From NCBI GenBank assembly GCA_021802645.1, contig JAJZRO010000009.1, positions 27,270 to 91,269 on the forward strand: DNA of 64,000 nt. The letters run 5' to 3'. The notes beneath the pieces are model-generated. The model ran no database searches and was not told the DNA's origin. It saw nothing but the letters and a program-made list of their open reading frames with translations. How positions within the stretch are numbered: the stretch's first letter is position 1; every line of letters begins with the position of its first letter. This DNA comes from Deltaproteobacteria bacterium. GTDB taxonomy: Bacteria > Desulfobacterota > Desulfobulbia > Desulfobulbales > Desulfurivibrionaceae. Shown piece by piece: positions 12,667-21,873 of this stretch. Both the position numbers and the translations under genes were made by a program.

Positions 12667-14925
12667 TTAAAAGCCCTTGAACGGGTTCGGGCCCATTCCT
12701 TTGATCTCCTCAACGAACTCGTTGATGATCGCCGGCACCTTGTCCCACTCGCTGATGGCCACCTGACGTACACCGCAACGCTCCGGCTCGAGACCCAGGC
12801 TGCTAAGGGTCTCGCCGATGTTGCCCATACGCTTGTCGGCAAGCTCGCTACCCTTGACAAAGTGGCACTGGTAGTCGTCACCGAACTTGCAGCCCAGAAG
12901 CAGGGCGCCGTCCATACCGGAGGAGAGGGCATCCTTGATCCAGACCATGTTCACCGAGCCCAGACAGCGGACCGGAATCACGCGGACCAGATTGTTCAGG
13001 CCCAGCTTGCGCATGGCGGCCATGTCGAGGGCCGGGTAGGCGTCGTTCTCGCAGACAAAGGCGATGATCCGCAGCTTGTCCTCGTCGTCGTCCGGAACCT
13101 CGACCGACTTGACCATGGAGCCGATCATGTCGATGCTGTAGTTCTTGAAGCTGATGATACGCTCCGGACAGGCACCCATACAGGTACCGCAGCGACGGCA
13201 GCGGGTCGGATTCGGCTTCGGGGTGCCCTTGGCGTCGTCATCCAGGGCGCCAAAGGGACATTCCTCCGTGCAGCGCTTGCACTGGGTGCAGCGCTGGAAG
13301 AAGAACTCCGGATAGGAACCGTCACCGGAACGCGGATGCACCGCCACGCCGCGGTCGGCGGACTCGATGCACTGGATCGCCTTGAGCGCGGCGCCGCAGG
13401 CATCGTCAATGGTCTCGACCATGTCGGTGGCCTTGCGTACGCCGCCACAGGCGTAGACGCCGGTCCGGCGGGTCTCGTAGGGGAAACAGATGAAGTTGGA
13501 GTCGGCATAGCCGTCAAACAACTCCAGATCGAGGAAGGAGGGGCCCTGGCGATAGGAAAGGTTGATGGTCGGCGCACCGGAAGTGGTGGGCACCATGCCG
13601 GCGGCCAGCACCACCATGTCCACCTTCAGCTCCAGGTTCTCCTGCAGCAGGGTGTCCTTGGCCTGCACCACCAGCGAGCCACCCTCCTCGGCCACCCCAG
13701 TCACGGTCGCCTTGGTGAGGAAAATGCCGTCGTTGTTCTGGGCACCCTTATAGAACATCTCCATGTTGCCCGGCGTACGCATGTGCTGGTAGAGGATGTA
13801 CGCCTTGCCGTCGGCATTGTCCTGCCGCACGTACTGGGCCTGCTTCAGAGCCACCATGGAGGTGACCGAGTTGCAGTACGGGAAGTCTTTGTCGTGCTGC
13901 TCGCCACCCGGACTCATGATGAAGGCGACGTTGGCGGGCACCTTGCCCTCCTTGGCCAGCTTCTCGAACTGGGCGTTGGTCACCACGTTGGCGAGCTTGC
14001 CGAAGCCGAGGTGCTCGAACTCGGAGACATCGGCCGGATTCCAGCCGGTGGCCAGGACCACCGCGCCGACCTTCTCCGCTGCCGGGTCGGCTTCCATATA
14101 GTTCTTGAGACCGGCATTGGGGTCTTCCATCTGGCCCTTGGCGATCTTGTCCTGCTCGTCCACACCGACCTTGGCCGGGGCATCCCACTCGCTCTTGGTG
14201 CCGGCTGCCTTCAGGGTCACGCTGAAATCGCCAGGGGCCCCGGCAATACGGGCCACCTCGGTGGCGGTCTTGACGGTGATCTTCGGATCGGAGGTCACGG
14301 CGCTGACCAGGGCCTGGATGGAATTCTCCTCCAGATCGGTCCACGGTGCCTTGGTCGGCATCTGCTTACGCCAACCCAAAGCCTTACCGCCGAGTTGATC
14401 GGCCTTTTCGACCAGCATGACCTCGCAACCGGCCTTGGCCGCCTCTTTCGCCGCGGTCAAACCAGCAATACCGCCGCCCATGACCAGGATGCGCCTGTTG
14501 ATGGTCTCGAGTTTATAGGGCTCGGGCAGCTCCATCTTCTGGGCTTGGACGCAGGCCATACGAATGTAGTCCTGGGCCAGTTCGTTGGTATATTCGGCAA
14601 TGGTCTCGGCAGTGCGGCCCTCGCTGGGCTGCTCGGCCGACCAAACCACACCCTCGCGCAGGTTGGCGCGCACGGTGAGCTTATCGTCGCCGAAGGCGAA
14701 CTCCTCCTTCCACACCCGCGGCGAACAGGCGCAGATCAGGGCGGTGTTGACGCCGTCGTTGGCCATATCGTCCTTGATCATCTGGCGACCGGCCTCGCTG
14801 CACATCGCCGCATGGGTCTTGGCGGGCATGCTGTAGCTGCCGGCCACACCCGTCAGTCCTTCGATGTCGAGGGCGTCGCCGATGCCACACCCGGTACAGA
14901 TATATACTCCGTATTTCTTGCTCAT
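12667..14925 (-). CDS. qmoB: QmoB, HdrA/MvhD-like flavoprotein subunit of the Qmo complex
   Basis: A 752-residue soluble iron-sulfur flavoprotein. The N-terminus has a partial cluster site (YICTGCGIGDALD); a Rossmann FAD fold follows near residue 150 (LVMGGGIAGLTAAKEAAKAG). Two classical [4Fe-4S] motifs, CTQCKRCTEECP and CRRCGTCMGACP, lie near residues 580-625, then a C-terminal MvhD-like domain with IAFVCENDAYPALD and LLLGCKFGDDYQCHFVKGSE. This is the domain order of QmoB in sulfate reducers, where it works with QmoA in electron confurcation or transfer between QmoC and AprAB. It starts four bases after qmoA stops, so the two are probably translationally coupled. Confidence 0.96.
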   Translation of the reverse strand: MSKKYGVYICTGCGIGDALDIEGLTGVAGSYSMPAKTHAAMCSEAGRQMIKDDMANDGVNTALICACSPRVWKEEFAFGDDKLTVRANLREGVVWSAEQPSEGRTAETIAEYTNELAQDYIRMACVQAQKMELPEPYKLETINRRILVMGGGIAGLTAAKEAAKAGCEVMLVEKADQLGGKALGWRKQMPTKAPWTDLEENSIQALVSAVTSDPKITVKTATEVARIAGAPGDFSVTLKAAGTKSEWDAPAKVGVDEQDKIAKGQMEDPNAGLKNYMEADPAAEKVGAVVLATGWNPADVSEFEHLGFGKLANVVTNAQFEKLAKEGKVPANVAFIMSPGGEQHDKDFPYCNSVTSMVALKQAQYVRQDNADGKAYILYQHMRTPGNMEMFYKGAQNNDGIFLTKATVTGVAEEGGSLVVQAKDTLLQENLELKVDMVVLAAGMVPTTSGAPTINLSYRQGPSFLDLELFDGYADSNFICFPYETRRTGVYACGGVRKATDMVETIDDACGAALKAIQCIESADRGVAVHPRSGDGSYPEFFFQRCTQCKRCTEECPFGALDDDAKGTPKPNPTRCRRCGTCMGACPERIISFKNYSIDMIGSMVKSVEVPDDDEDKLRIIAFVCENDAYPALDMAAMRKLGLNNLVRVIPVRCLGSVNMVWIKDALSSGMDGALLLGCKFGDDYQCHFVKGSELADKRMGNIGETLSSLGLEPERCGVRQVAISEWDKVPAIINEFVEEIKGMGPNPFKGF

Positions 14926-14929
14926 TATC

Positions 14930-16189
14930 TTACCTCCTCGACGCCTGGATCGCTTTCATTGCTGCTGCGGTTGCACTCTGGGCACAGGTCACGACGTCAG
15001 CCGCCTTTTTCGCGCAGCCGCAGGAAGCCATGCCCTCGCCATCGGACACGACAAAGCCGTTGTTGTCCGTGGCCACACCAAGCGCCGCGGCCTGAGCCTT
15101 GCCCGCCGGCTCCATGCCGGTGGCGAGGATGGCCAGATCAACCTTCTCATGCACCTTGTCGCCGGTCACCGCGTTCTCGGCCACCACGGTCACGCCGCCG
15201 TCGGCCTCGGCCACGATGTCGGCCACCTTGCCCTTGACGAACTTGACCTTGGGATCGGCCATGATCCGATCACGGAACTTCTCATACTTGCCCGGCGTGC
15301 GGAGGTCGATGTAGAAAACCGTCACCGTGGCATCGGGGTATTGCTCGCGGATATAGGTGATCTGCTTCATGGTCGCCATGCAGCAGATATAGGAGCAGTA
15401 CTCCAGGTGATTCTCGTCGCGGCTTCCTGCGCATTGCACGAAGGCGAAGCTAGCCGGCTCCTTGTTGTCGCCGGGCCGGAGAATCTTGCCGCCGGTGGGA
15501 CCGCTCGTGGAGGCGAGGCGTTCCATCATCATGTTGGTGATGATCGCCGGGCTGGAGCCAAACTTCAGATTGGTCATCTTGGTCGGCTCGTAGGGATTCC
15601 AGCCGGTGGCCCAGATCACGGAGCTCACGTCGAGGGTAAACTCCTTGGCCTGCATGTCGAGGTCGACCGCGTCGTACTTGCAGGCGGCCTTGATCGCCTG
15701 GAGGCTCGCCGGGCTACAGGCGTCCTTGTCCAGCACGTAGCGCATCGGGAAGGCATGGTCATGCGGCTTGCGTACGGCCTTGACCTTGTCCATCCCAAAG
15801 TTGAAGGGGTTGGCGATCTCGTCGGTACAAGCCTCGGCGCAGGCGCCACAGGCGGTGCAGTTGCTGTTGATGTAGCGGGGCTTGGTCACCAGGGTCACCT
15901 GGTAGTTGCCCGGTCCGCCGGCCACGCCCTTCACCTCGGTCATGGTGTAGACCCGCACCCGGCGGTTGTTTTTGATCCGCTGGTAGTTGATCTCCAGACC
16001 GCAGGAGGGGGGGCAGAGCTTCGGGAAGTACTGATTGAGTTGGGCGACCCGGCCACCCAGGTAGGGATTCTTTTCAATCACGAACACGTCGTTGCCGACT
16101 TCGGCGGCTTCCAAGGCAGCCGTAAGTCCGCTGATGCCACCGCCAACGACTAGTACAGCACCTGCGGGTGCGCTGCGATCGTCTGTCAT
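14930..16189 (-). CDS. qmoA: QmoA, HdrA-like flavoprotein subunit of the Qmo complex
   Basis: A 419-residue HdrA homologue. It has an FAD-binding Rossmann start (VLVVGGGISGLTAALEAAEV), the HdrA-type cysteines in FPKLCPPSCGLEINYQR, and a ferredoxin-like CTACGACAEAC near residue 116. It is proposed to receive electrons for, or exchange them with, AprAB at the cytoplasmic face. It lies 182 bases downstream of aprA, after a strong terminator, and is closely followed by qmoB. The assignment to QmoA and not general HdrA rests on length, the following QmoB, and the aprBA neighbourhood. Confidence 0.96.
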   Translation of the reverse strand: MTDDRSAPAGAVLVVGGGISGLTAALEAAEVGNDVFVIEKNPYLGGRVAQLNQYFPKLCPPSCGLEINYQRIKNNRRVRVYTMTEVKGVAGGPGNYQVTLVTKPRYINSNCTACGACAEACTDEIANPFNFGMDKVKAVRKPHDHAFPMRYVLDKDACSPASLQAIKAACKYDAVDLDMQAKEFTLDVSSVIWATGWNPYEPTKMTNLKFGSSPAIITNMMMERLASTSGPTGGKILRPGDNKEPASFAFVQCAGSRDENHLEYCSYICCMATMKQITYIREQYPDATVTVFYIDLRTPGKYEKFRDRIMADPKVKFVKGKVADIVAEADGGVTVVAENAVTGDKVHEKVDLAILATGMEPAGKAQAAALGVATDNNGFVVSDGEGMASCGCAKKAADVVTCAQSATAAAMKAIQASRR

Positions 16190-16300
16190 GCCTCTCCTCC
16201 ATTCATGGGATTAATGTAAAAATATTCTGATTGCTTTGATTCAGCCGGCTTGCCGGAAAGCCGCCTCAATCAACCCAACCCGACTGCCCGTTGTGTATAG

Positions 16301-16338
16301 AAAAATCTCCAGGCGCCGCAGCGCGGCGCCTGGAGATT
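16301..16338 (-). terminator. Strong intrinsic terminator between aprA and qmoA
   Basis: Perfect 16-bp stem AATCTCCAGGCGCCGC/GCGGCGCCTGGAGATT with a three-base loop, followed by a run of T on the minus strand (TTTTTCT). It starts 33 bases after the aprA stop. It should allow aprBA, whose products are very abundant in sulfate reducers, to be transcribed at much higher levels than qmoABC. Confidence 0.9.
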
Positions 16339-16371
16339 CACTTCGCATCACTGCAAATCAGCCGAGGCTGA

Positions 16372-18387
16372 TTAGAGCCACGGGGTGGTCTCAACGATGT
16401 TGATGCAGTTAACCTTCTCGCACTTCCACTCCTGGGTGGCCGGGTCGAAGGTGGAGTTAACGAACGCCTTCCAGTTGGCATCGTCACAGGTCGGGAAGTC
16501 GGAACGATAGTAGAAGCCCGGGTAACGGGATTCCTTCCGGAACTCGATGTGACGGATGTGGGTCTCTACACACCAAATGCGATGGTAGTTCTCCCAAGCG
16601 CGCATCAACTCGTGCAGGTCGCCGGCAGCCATCAGCTCGGCGTCTTCGCGCAGCATGCGGAGAAGGTCGAGGCAGATGTTCAGCAGCTTGCCAGAGGTCA
16701 TGTAGTAGGTGGCAACACCGCCGCCGTACTCGTCGGTGGCCTTCATCAGGCGCATCATGAGGCCGGCCGGCTTGCAGTAGTTGGGGTTCACATCGGCAGC
16801 GGTGGTGGCGCCAACGTGCTGCAGGTAGCGCTTAACCGGAGCGTAGATCTCGTCGGCCAGCTCCTGAGCGGACTGCTTCAGCTCGGGCTTGAAGGAGGCG
16901 TTGTCGCGGCAGAACTTCACCATCTGCTTGGCAACGATACGACCCTCGGCGTGGGAGCCGGAGGAGAACTTGTGACCGGAAGCACCAACGCCGTCACCAG
17001 CGGTGAAGAGGCCGTCAACGGTGGTCATGCGGTTGTAGCCCCACTTGTACTGATGGCTACGCGGACCGTCCACGGTCGGGACCCAGTCTTCCATCGGACC
17101 GGAGGTCCAGATGCCGCAGCAACCGGAGTGAGAACCGAGCATGTACGGTTCGGTCGGCATGATCTCGGAACCGACCTTCTCCGGCTCGATGTTGGCACCG
17201 GCCCACAGGCCAGCCTGACCAACGGACATGTCGAGGAAGTCTTCCCAAGCCTCAGACTCGAGGTGCTTCCAGAACTTGGCCACGTCCTTGTCGTTCATGC
17301 CGGAGGCCTTCTTGGCGTCGAGGAAGGCGTTCAGCGCAACGTCGGTAGCCATGTAGATCGGGCCACGACCAGCCTTCAGCTCGTTCAGCATCAGGTGGTT
17401 ACGCAGACAGGTCGGGGTAACCGGGGACTGGCCGTACGGCATGAACTTGGAGAGTTCTTCCTTGACCGCGTCGCTGTTGGCGTAGAACTCGCCGAGGCCG
17501 TTCTGTACTTTGGCCTTGAACAGGAGGAACCATGCACCTACCGGGCCGTAACCGTCTTTGAAACGAGCCGGGGTGAAGCGGTTTTCCATCATGGTCAGGG
17601 TGGCGCCAACCTGAGCGCACATGGTGTAGGTGGAACCAGCGTTCCATACCGGGTACCAGGCGCGGCCCTTGCCCTCACCAGTGGAGCGCGGACGGAAGAT
17701 GTTTACCGCACCGCCGCAGGCGCAGAGAGCGGTCTTGCAACGGAAGACGTGAACCTTGTTCTCGCGGGTGGAGAAACCAACGGCACCGGCGATCTGGTTG
17801 GCCTTGTTCTTGTCAAGCAGCAGCTTAACGATGAACACGCGCTCCATGATGTTCTCTTCGCCCAGGGCCTTCTTGGCAGCCTCGGCAACGACGCACTTGT
17901 AAGACTCGCCGTTGATCATGATCTGCCACTTGCCGGTACGAACCGGCTGGCCGCCTTCGGTCAGCTTCGGAGCCGGCTTGGAGCCGTCGAGGTTGTCGCC
18001 GTTGGCATCCTTCTTCCAAACCGGCAGGCCCCACTCCTCGAACAGATGAACGGAGTCGTCTACGTGACGGCCCAGGTCATAGATGAGGTCTTCGCGAACA
18101 ACGCCCATCAGGTCGTTGCGGACCATCTTGACGTAGTTCTCGATCGGGTTCTCACCGATGTAGGTGTTGATGGCGGACAAACCCTGAGCAACGGCGCCGG
18201 AACGCTCCATGGCAGCCTTGTCGACCAGCTTGATCTTCATGTCGGCCGGGGCCCACTTCTTGATCTCGAAAGCGGTACCGCAAGCGGCCATACCACCACC
18301 AATGATCAGAACGTCAACGTCATGCTCGACAACTTCCGGGTTGGCAACGGCAGGCAGTTCGCCCAGCGGCTTATTAGGTAACGCCAT
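16372..18387 (-). CDS. aprA: Adenylylsulfate (APS) reductase alpha subunit
   Basis: Flavoprotein subunit of dissimilatory APS reductase, 671 residues. It catalyses reduction of APS to sulfite and AMP, or the reverse in sulfur oxidisers and disproportionators. The FAD-binding motif DVLIIGGGMAACGTAFEIKK is near the N-terminus. The family segments GEDRSGAVAQGLSAIN-like (MERSGAVAQGLSAINTYIGE), GSTYTMCAQVGATLTMMENR and GSHSGCCGIWTSGP around the active site, and the C-terminal WKCEKVNCINIVETTPWL, are intact. It follows aprB by 52 bases. Whether it works in the reductive or oxidative direction cannot be told here. Confidence 0.98.
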   Translation of the reverse strand: MALPNKPLGELPAVANPEVVEHDVDVLIIGGGMAACGTAFEIKKWAPADMKIKLVDKAAMERSGAVAQGLSAINTYIGENPIENYVKMVRNDLMGVVREDLIYDLGRHVDDSVHLFEEWGLPVWKKDANGDNLDGSKPAPKLTEGGQPVRTGKWQIMINGESYKCVVAEAAKKALGEENIMERVFIVKLLLDKNKANQIAGAVGFSTRENKVHVFRCKTALCACGGAVNIFRPRSTGEGKGRAWYPVWNAGSTYTMCAQVGATLTMMENRFTPARFKDGYGPVGAWFLLFKAKVQNGLGEFYANSDAVKEELSKFMPYGQSPVTPTCLRNHLMLNELKAGRGPIYMATDVALNAFLDAKKASGMNDKDVAKFWKHLESEAWEDFLDMSVGQAGLWAGANIEPEKVGSEIMPTEPYMLGSHSGCCGIWTSGPMEDWVPTVDGPRSHQYKWGYNRMTTVDGLFTAGDGVGASGHKFSSGSHAEGRIVAKQMVKFCRDNASFKPELKQSAQELADEIYAPVKRYLQHVGATTAADVNPNYCKPAGLMMRLMKATDEYGGGVATYYMTSGKLLNICLDLLRMLREDAELMAAGDLHELMRAWENYHRIWCVETHIRHIEFRKESRYPGFYYRSDFPTCDDANWKAFVNSTFDPATQEWKCEKVNCINIVETTPWL

Positions 18388-18439
18388 AATCTAATCTCCT
18401 TATAGTAGGTAGTTGGATTCTCGTTTTGTTGTCGGCAAC

Positions 18440-18868
18440 TTACTTCGCCAGCATGGTCGGGGTCTTGAGCGCCTTCTCGGTGGAGAGCAGCTCGTCGTCC
18501 AGGTTGGCACCCTTCAGGTCGGCGTAGGCGTTGGCCGCACCCTCAGCGGTGGTCCGGATCGGGAACTTGAAGCGCTTCGTGTTGCCGTTGCGGAACTTGA
18601 CGGTCCACATGATGGAGTCGGAGCTGCGCATCGGATGAACCATGCCGCCCATGGGGACAAAGTCGTTGTAGCCGCGGACCGCGATGGCGCCCTGCGGGCA
18701 GATTTTGACGCAGGAGTAGCACTCCCAGCATGCATCCGGCTCCTGATTGTATGCCCTCATTTCCTCCTTGTTGAGGACCATGAGGTCATTGGGGCAGATG
18801 TACATGCAGGCGGTCTTATCGCCGCCTTTGCAACCGTCACATTTTGAAGGATCTACGTAACTTGGCAT
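18440..18868 (-). CDS. aprB: Adenylylsulfate (APS) reductase beta subunit
   Basis: Iron-sulfur subunit of APS reductase, 142 residues. The start MPSYVDPSKCDGCKGGDKTA leads into two [4Fe-4S] sites: CDGC...CMYICP and CWECYSCVKICP. The C-terminal tail, which wraps round AprA in known structures, is present (ANAYADLKGANLDDELLSTE). It is the first gene of the aprBA unit with a GAGGAGG-type ribosome site. No sat gene lies directly upstream; the next gene is divergent. Confidence 0.98.
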   Translation of the reverse strand: MPSYVDPSKCDGCKGGDKTACMYICPNDLMVLNKEEMRAYNQEPDACWECYSCVKICPQGAIAVRGYNDFVPMGGMVHPMRSSDSIMWTVKFRNGNTKRFKFPIRTTAEGAANAYADLKGANLDDELLSTEKALKTPTMLAK

Positions 18869-18931
18869 TCACTAACCTCCTCACTTGGGATGGATTGAAT
18901 TTTTCGGACCCGCCGGAACGGTATCCGAGCT

Positions 18932-18960
18932 ACCATATACCTGTCTCGTGCGCCTGTCAT
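18932..18960 (-). promoter_or_regulatory. Candidate aprBA promoter
   Basis: On the minus strand ATGACA (18955-18960, five of six bases to the consensus -35) is spaced 17 bases from TATGGT (18932-18937), about 60 bases before the aprB start. It lies in the 510-base aprB/YkgJ-type divergent spacer (18869-19378). That spacer also has a small CGCCC/GGGCG hairpin near 19046-19060 and no further gene that I can support. Confidence 0.4.
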
Positions 18961-19263
18961 CGCCGATAGCGGAGAGGTGCCTCCGTTGTCCGGCGTCGCT
19001 TTAGGAAAAACGCGAACCTGGCAGCATGATGGCCGCCACCGTCACGCCCGTTGCGGGCGGAATGATCGTGCTGAACGGCCCGCTGTAACGTACTTTGCAC
19101 AAAACTGAGGGGCCACTCAGTTTTTGGAACATTGGTCTGTTTAATTTTTCTCCTGGCAAAAGTCAAGAAAAAAACTTGCCGCGGACCGGAAGGCAATCCG
19201 CCCCCTTTTTTTGCCGGTATCCGCCTTGCCCTCCCCCTGGAACCTGCCGTTTCAGAAATAGGT

Positions 19264-19292
19264 TTGACACCCGCCCAGGAGATGGTTACTTT
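19264..19292 (+). promoter_or_regulatory. Candidate promoter of the YkgJ-type gene
   Basis: A perfect -35 TTGACA (19264-19269) is followed after 17 bases by TACTTT (19287-19292). This lies about 85 bases upstream of the start codon at 19379. The -10 match is weak, so confidence is modest. Confidence 0.4.
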
Positions 19293-19378
19293 GTGGCCAC
19301 CCTGAAACCATGAACTTTCCTGGCATGCCCGGCCACGCCGGACGATGCCTCAATATCGTTAGTTTTAAGGAAAAGCCC

Positions 19379-20362
19379 ATGAGTGATGCCAAGAAAAACA
19401 CACCGGCCGCCGGAAAGAGCCTGCCGGGTTTCGAGACCAACCCCAGCCATATCATGCCCCAGAAGCTGACCCTGGAGAGCAAGCTCAAATTCCGCTGCCA
19501 CCCGGGAGTTTCCTGCTTCACCGCCTGCTGCGGACCGGTCAACATCATCCTCACCCCCTACGACATCCTCCGCCTCCGCCGCGGCCTCAATCTGTCGGCG
19601 GACGAGTTCCTGCTCCGCTTCACCACCCCGACCTATCTGGAAAAGACGGATCTGCCGGGGGTCAAGCTGCACATGGACGAAAACGGCCGCTGTCCCTTCG
19701 TCACCCCGGAGGGCTGCACCATCTATCCCTACCGCCCCACCACCTGCCGGTATTATCCGGTGGGCATGTCTTACTTCCACGCGGCCGGCAGCGAGGGAAG
19801 CGGGGCGGAGGAATTCTACTTCCTGGTCAAGGAGCCCCACTGCAAGGGGCATGACGAGGAGAAGGTACAGACCATCCGGGAATGGCGGATCGATCAGGGT
19901 ATCGATGAGTCGGACGAGATGAACCGCGACTGGATGGAGATCGTCATGCGCCGCAAGTCCTTCGGGCTCCAGGCGACCTTAAGCGAACCGGCCAAGAAGA
20001 TGTTCTTCATGGCCAGCACCGACTTGGACAAATTCCGCTCCTTTGTGTTGAGCCCCTCTTTTCTCGACACCTATGAGGTGGACGAGGAGACTCTCGCCAA
20101 GATCAAGGAAGACGATATCGCCCTGATGCACTTTGCCAACAAGTACCTGGCCTCCTCCCTCTTTGGCACCCAGACGCTCAAAATCAAGGCGGAGAAGATC
20201 AGGGAACGGGCCGAGCGGATCAAGCAGGATCAGGCCAACGTCGAACAGCGCGCCGAAGCGGCATACAAGGAACTGCTCAACGACCACGAAGCGCTCAAAA
20301 AACAGGTGGCCGAGAAACAAGAGCGCGACAAGGAGCGAATCAAAAAGGAAAAGAAGAAGTAA
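19379..20362 (+). CDS. YkgJ-type cysteine-cluster protein with charged coiled-coil tail
   Basis: A 327-residue protein, start chosen at the ATG with AAGGAA upstream (MSDAKKNTPAAGKSLPGFE). Residues about 38-160 carry a CxxxxCC-type cluster (CHPGVSCFTACCGPVNI) and further cysteines in GRCPFVTPEGCTIYPYRP followed by TTCRYYPVG. This is the pattern of the YkgJ family (CxxCxxCC, putative zinc or iron-sulfur chelation). The C-terminal 80 residues are Lys/Glu/Gln-rich and probably coiled coil. Family members have no settled enzymatic role. It is divergent from aprB and convergent with the histidine kinase gene. Confidence 0.85.
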   Translation: MSDAKKNTPAAGKSLPGFETNPSHIMPQKLTLESKLKFRCHPGVSCFTACCGPVNIILTPYDILRLRRGLNLSADEFLLRFTTPTYLEKTDLPGVKLHMDENGRCPFVTPEGCTIYPYRPTTCRYYPVGMSYFHAAGSEGSGAEEFYFLVKEPHCKGHDEEKVQTIREWRIDQGIDESDEMNRDWMEIVMRRKSFGLQATLSEPAKKMFFMASTDLDKFRSFVLSPSFLDTYEVDEETLAKIKEDDIALMHFANKYLASSLFGTQTLKIKAEKIRERAERIKQDQANVEQRAEAAYKELLNDHEALKKQVAEKQERDKERIKKEKKK

Positions 20363-20378
20363 ATCCTCCCTCGGGCCA

Positions 20379-20406
20379 GCAGCGGAGATCATAGGTTCTC
20401 CGCTGC
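20379..20406. terminator. Hairpin between two converging genes
   Basis: Ten-bp stem GCAGCGGAGA/TCTCCGCTGC with an eight-base loop, in the 59-base gap between the ends of the YkgJ-type gene (plus) and the histidine kinase gene (minus). Neither strand has a clear T-run, so it may terminate weakly or only protect transcript ends. Confidence 0.4.
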
Positions 20407-20421
20407 AACCGTGCCTCCCTG

Positions 20422-21873
20422 CTAACGGCGGGGGAGGGTGACCCGAAAGAGCGTGCCCCGCCCTTCCTCGCTCTCCACCTCGATCTGCCCGCCGTGGCCC
20501 TCGATGATGTTCTGCACGATGGCCAGCCCCAGCCCAGTGCCCCGGTTCTTGTCGGTGTAGAAGGGGGTAAAAATCCGGGCCACCTTGTCGGGCGCGATGC
20601 CGACGCCGGTATCCGCCACCTCGACCACCACACCTCCCTGTCCCCCCTTCTGCCGCCGACTCCGTAGCGTGAGCGTTCCGCCCTCCGGCATCGCCTGCCG
20701 ACCGTTCATCAGAATATTCAAGAAGGCGCGGTAGAGCTGCTCCCGGTCGATGGAGAGCGGATCGAGCGCGCTGTCCAACTCGCGCACCAGGGTAATGTGG
20801 TGAGTCTCCAGATCGGACTCGAGGAACTGGCTCACCTTCTGGAGGACGTCATTGACCGAGGCCAGGGCGAATTTCGGCACCTGCGGCCGAGCAAAATCGA
20901 GGAATTCCCGGACGATGCCGTCGAGCCGCCCGGTCTCCTCGACAATGATGGCCGCCAGATGTTCGTTACCCGGCGCCACGCTCCGAAGACGTTTGCCCAG
21001 AATCTCGGCGGTGCTGCGGACAATGCCGAGCGGATTTTTGATCTCGTGGGAAACCGAGGCCACCATCTTGCCTAGGGTGGCCAGCCTTTCATTCTGGTGG
21101 AGCTGCTCCTCCAGCCGGCGCCGCTCTTCGGCACGGTTCTCGATGATCCGCTCCGCCTTGGCCACGATGAAACGCAGCACCGCAAAAAGCCCCGACATGA
21201 TGACCATGAGGATGGCGCTCACATAGACCTGAAAGCGGATAATCTCCTCGGCATCCTCGGAAAGATCCTGCACCACCTCGATAACGCCCATAATCGGGCT
21301 GGGGCGGTCACCGAAAGTCGTACGCTGGACAAAGGGAATAAAGGTATGCAGTTCCGAAAAGATCTTGGGCGCGCCGGGCAGGAGGTTGAGCACAGTCCCC
21401 CGCGAATTGAGACGGGAGGAGCTTTGCCGCTCAAGCGCCCGCTGGTACTCGATGCCGCCCAGACCGGTCCGGCCGATCCGCTCCTTGATGGTGCTGTAGG
21501 AGACGATGTTCTGGCGGGAATCAAAGATGGTGACCGACTGGATCCGCAGGCCATGGGTGGCGTCGCGCACCACCTTGTCGAGGGCTTGCTGCTGCTCGGG
21601 TTTCCGTAAGGCGATCTTGCCATACCGCAGCACCGTGGGCACCACGAACTGCTGGAACACCTGGTGGCCAAGATTTTCGGCCACCACCAGGGAATACGCC
21701 TCACTCCGCTCCAGCAGCACCCGCTTGGCGTGGTTGGTGATCAACCACGAAAGCGCCAAGGTGCAGACGAGAAAGACCGCCAGGCCGGTAAAGGAAAAAA
21801 ACTTCACCAGCCGGAAGGGCCGGAAAGGGGGCGGGGTTGTCGTATCCGCAATCTTCGTCTCGGTCGGGGTCAT
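20422..21873 (-). CDS. Orphan membrane sensor histidine kinase
   Basis: A 483-residue kinase. A cytoplasmic N-terminus is followed by TM1 (about 22-45), a periplasmic sensor domain (46-212, unrecognised), TM2 (about 213-236), a coiled linker, then HisKA with the phospho-acceptor His276 (VASVSHEIKNPLGIVRSTAE) and a HATPase domain with the N-box NILMNGRQAM, DTGVGIAPD and GTGLGLAIV. This is the NtrB/ZraS-like type that often drives sigma-54 response regulators, but no regulator gene is adjacent. The ATG overlaps the stop of the upstream radical SAM gene (ATGA), indicating translational coupling. Confidence 0.9.
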   Translation of the reverse strand: MTPTETKIADTTTPPPFRPFRLVKFFSFTGLAVFLVCTLALSWLITNHAKRVLLERSEAYSLVVAENLGHQVFQQFVVPTVLRYGKIALRKPEQQQALDKVVRDATHGLRIQSVTIFDSRQNIVSYSTIKERIGRTGLGGIEYQRALERQSSSRLNSRGTVLNLLPGAPKIFSELHTFIPFVQRTTFGDRPSPIMGVIEVVQDLSEDAEEIIRFQVYVSAILMVIMSGLFAVLRFIVAKAERIIENRAEERRRLEEQLHQNERLATLGKMVASVSHEIKNPLGIVRSTAEILGKRLRSVAPGNEHLAAIIVEETGRLDGIVREFLDFARPQVPKFALASVNDVLQKVSQFLESDLETHHITLVRELDSALDPLSIDREQLYRAFLNILMNGRQAMPEGGTLTLRSRRQKGGQGGVVVEVADTGVGIAPDKVARIFTPFYTDKNRGTGLGLAIVQNIIEGHGGQIEVESEEGRGTLFRVTLPRR

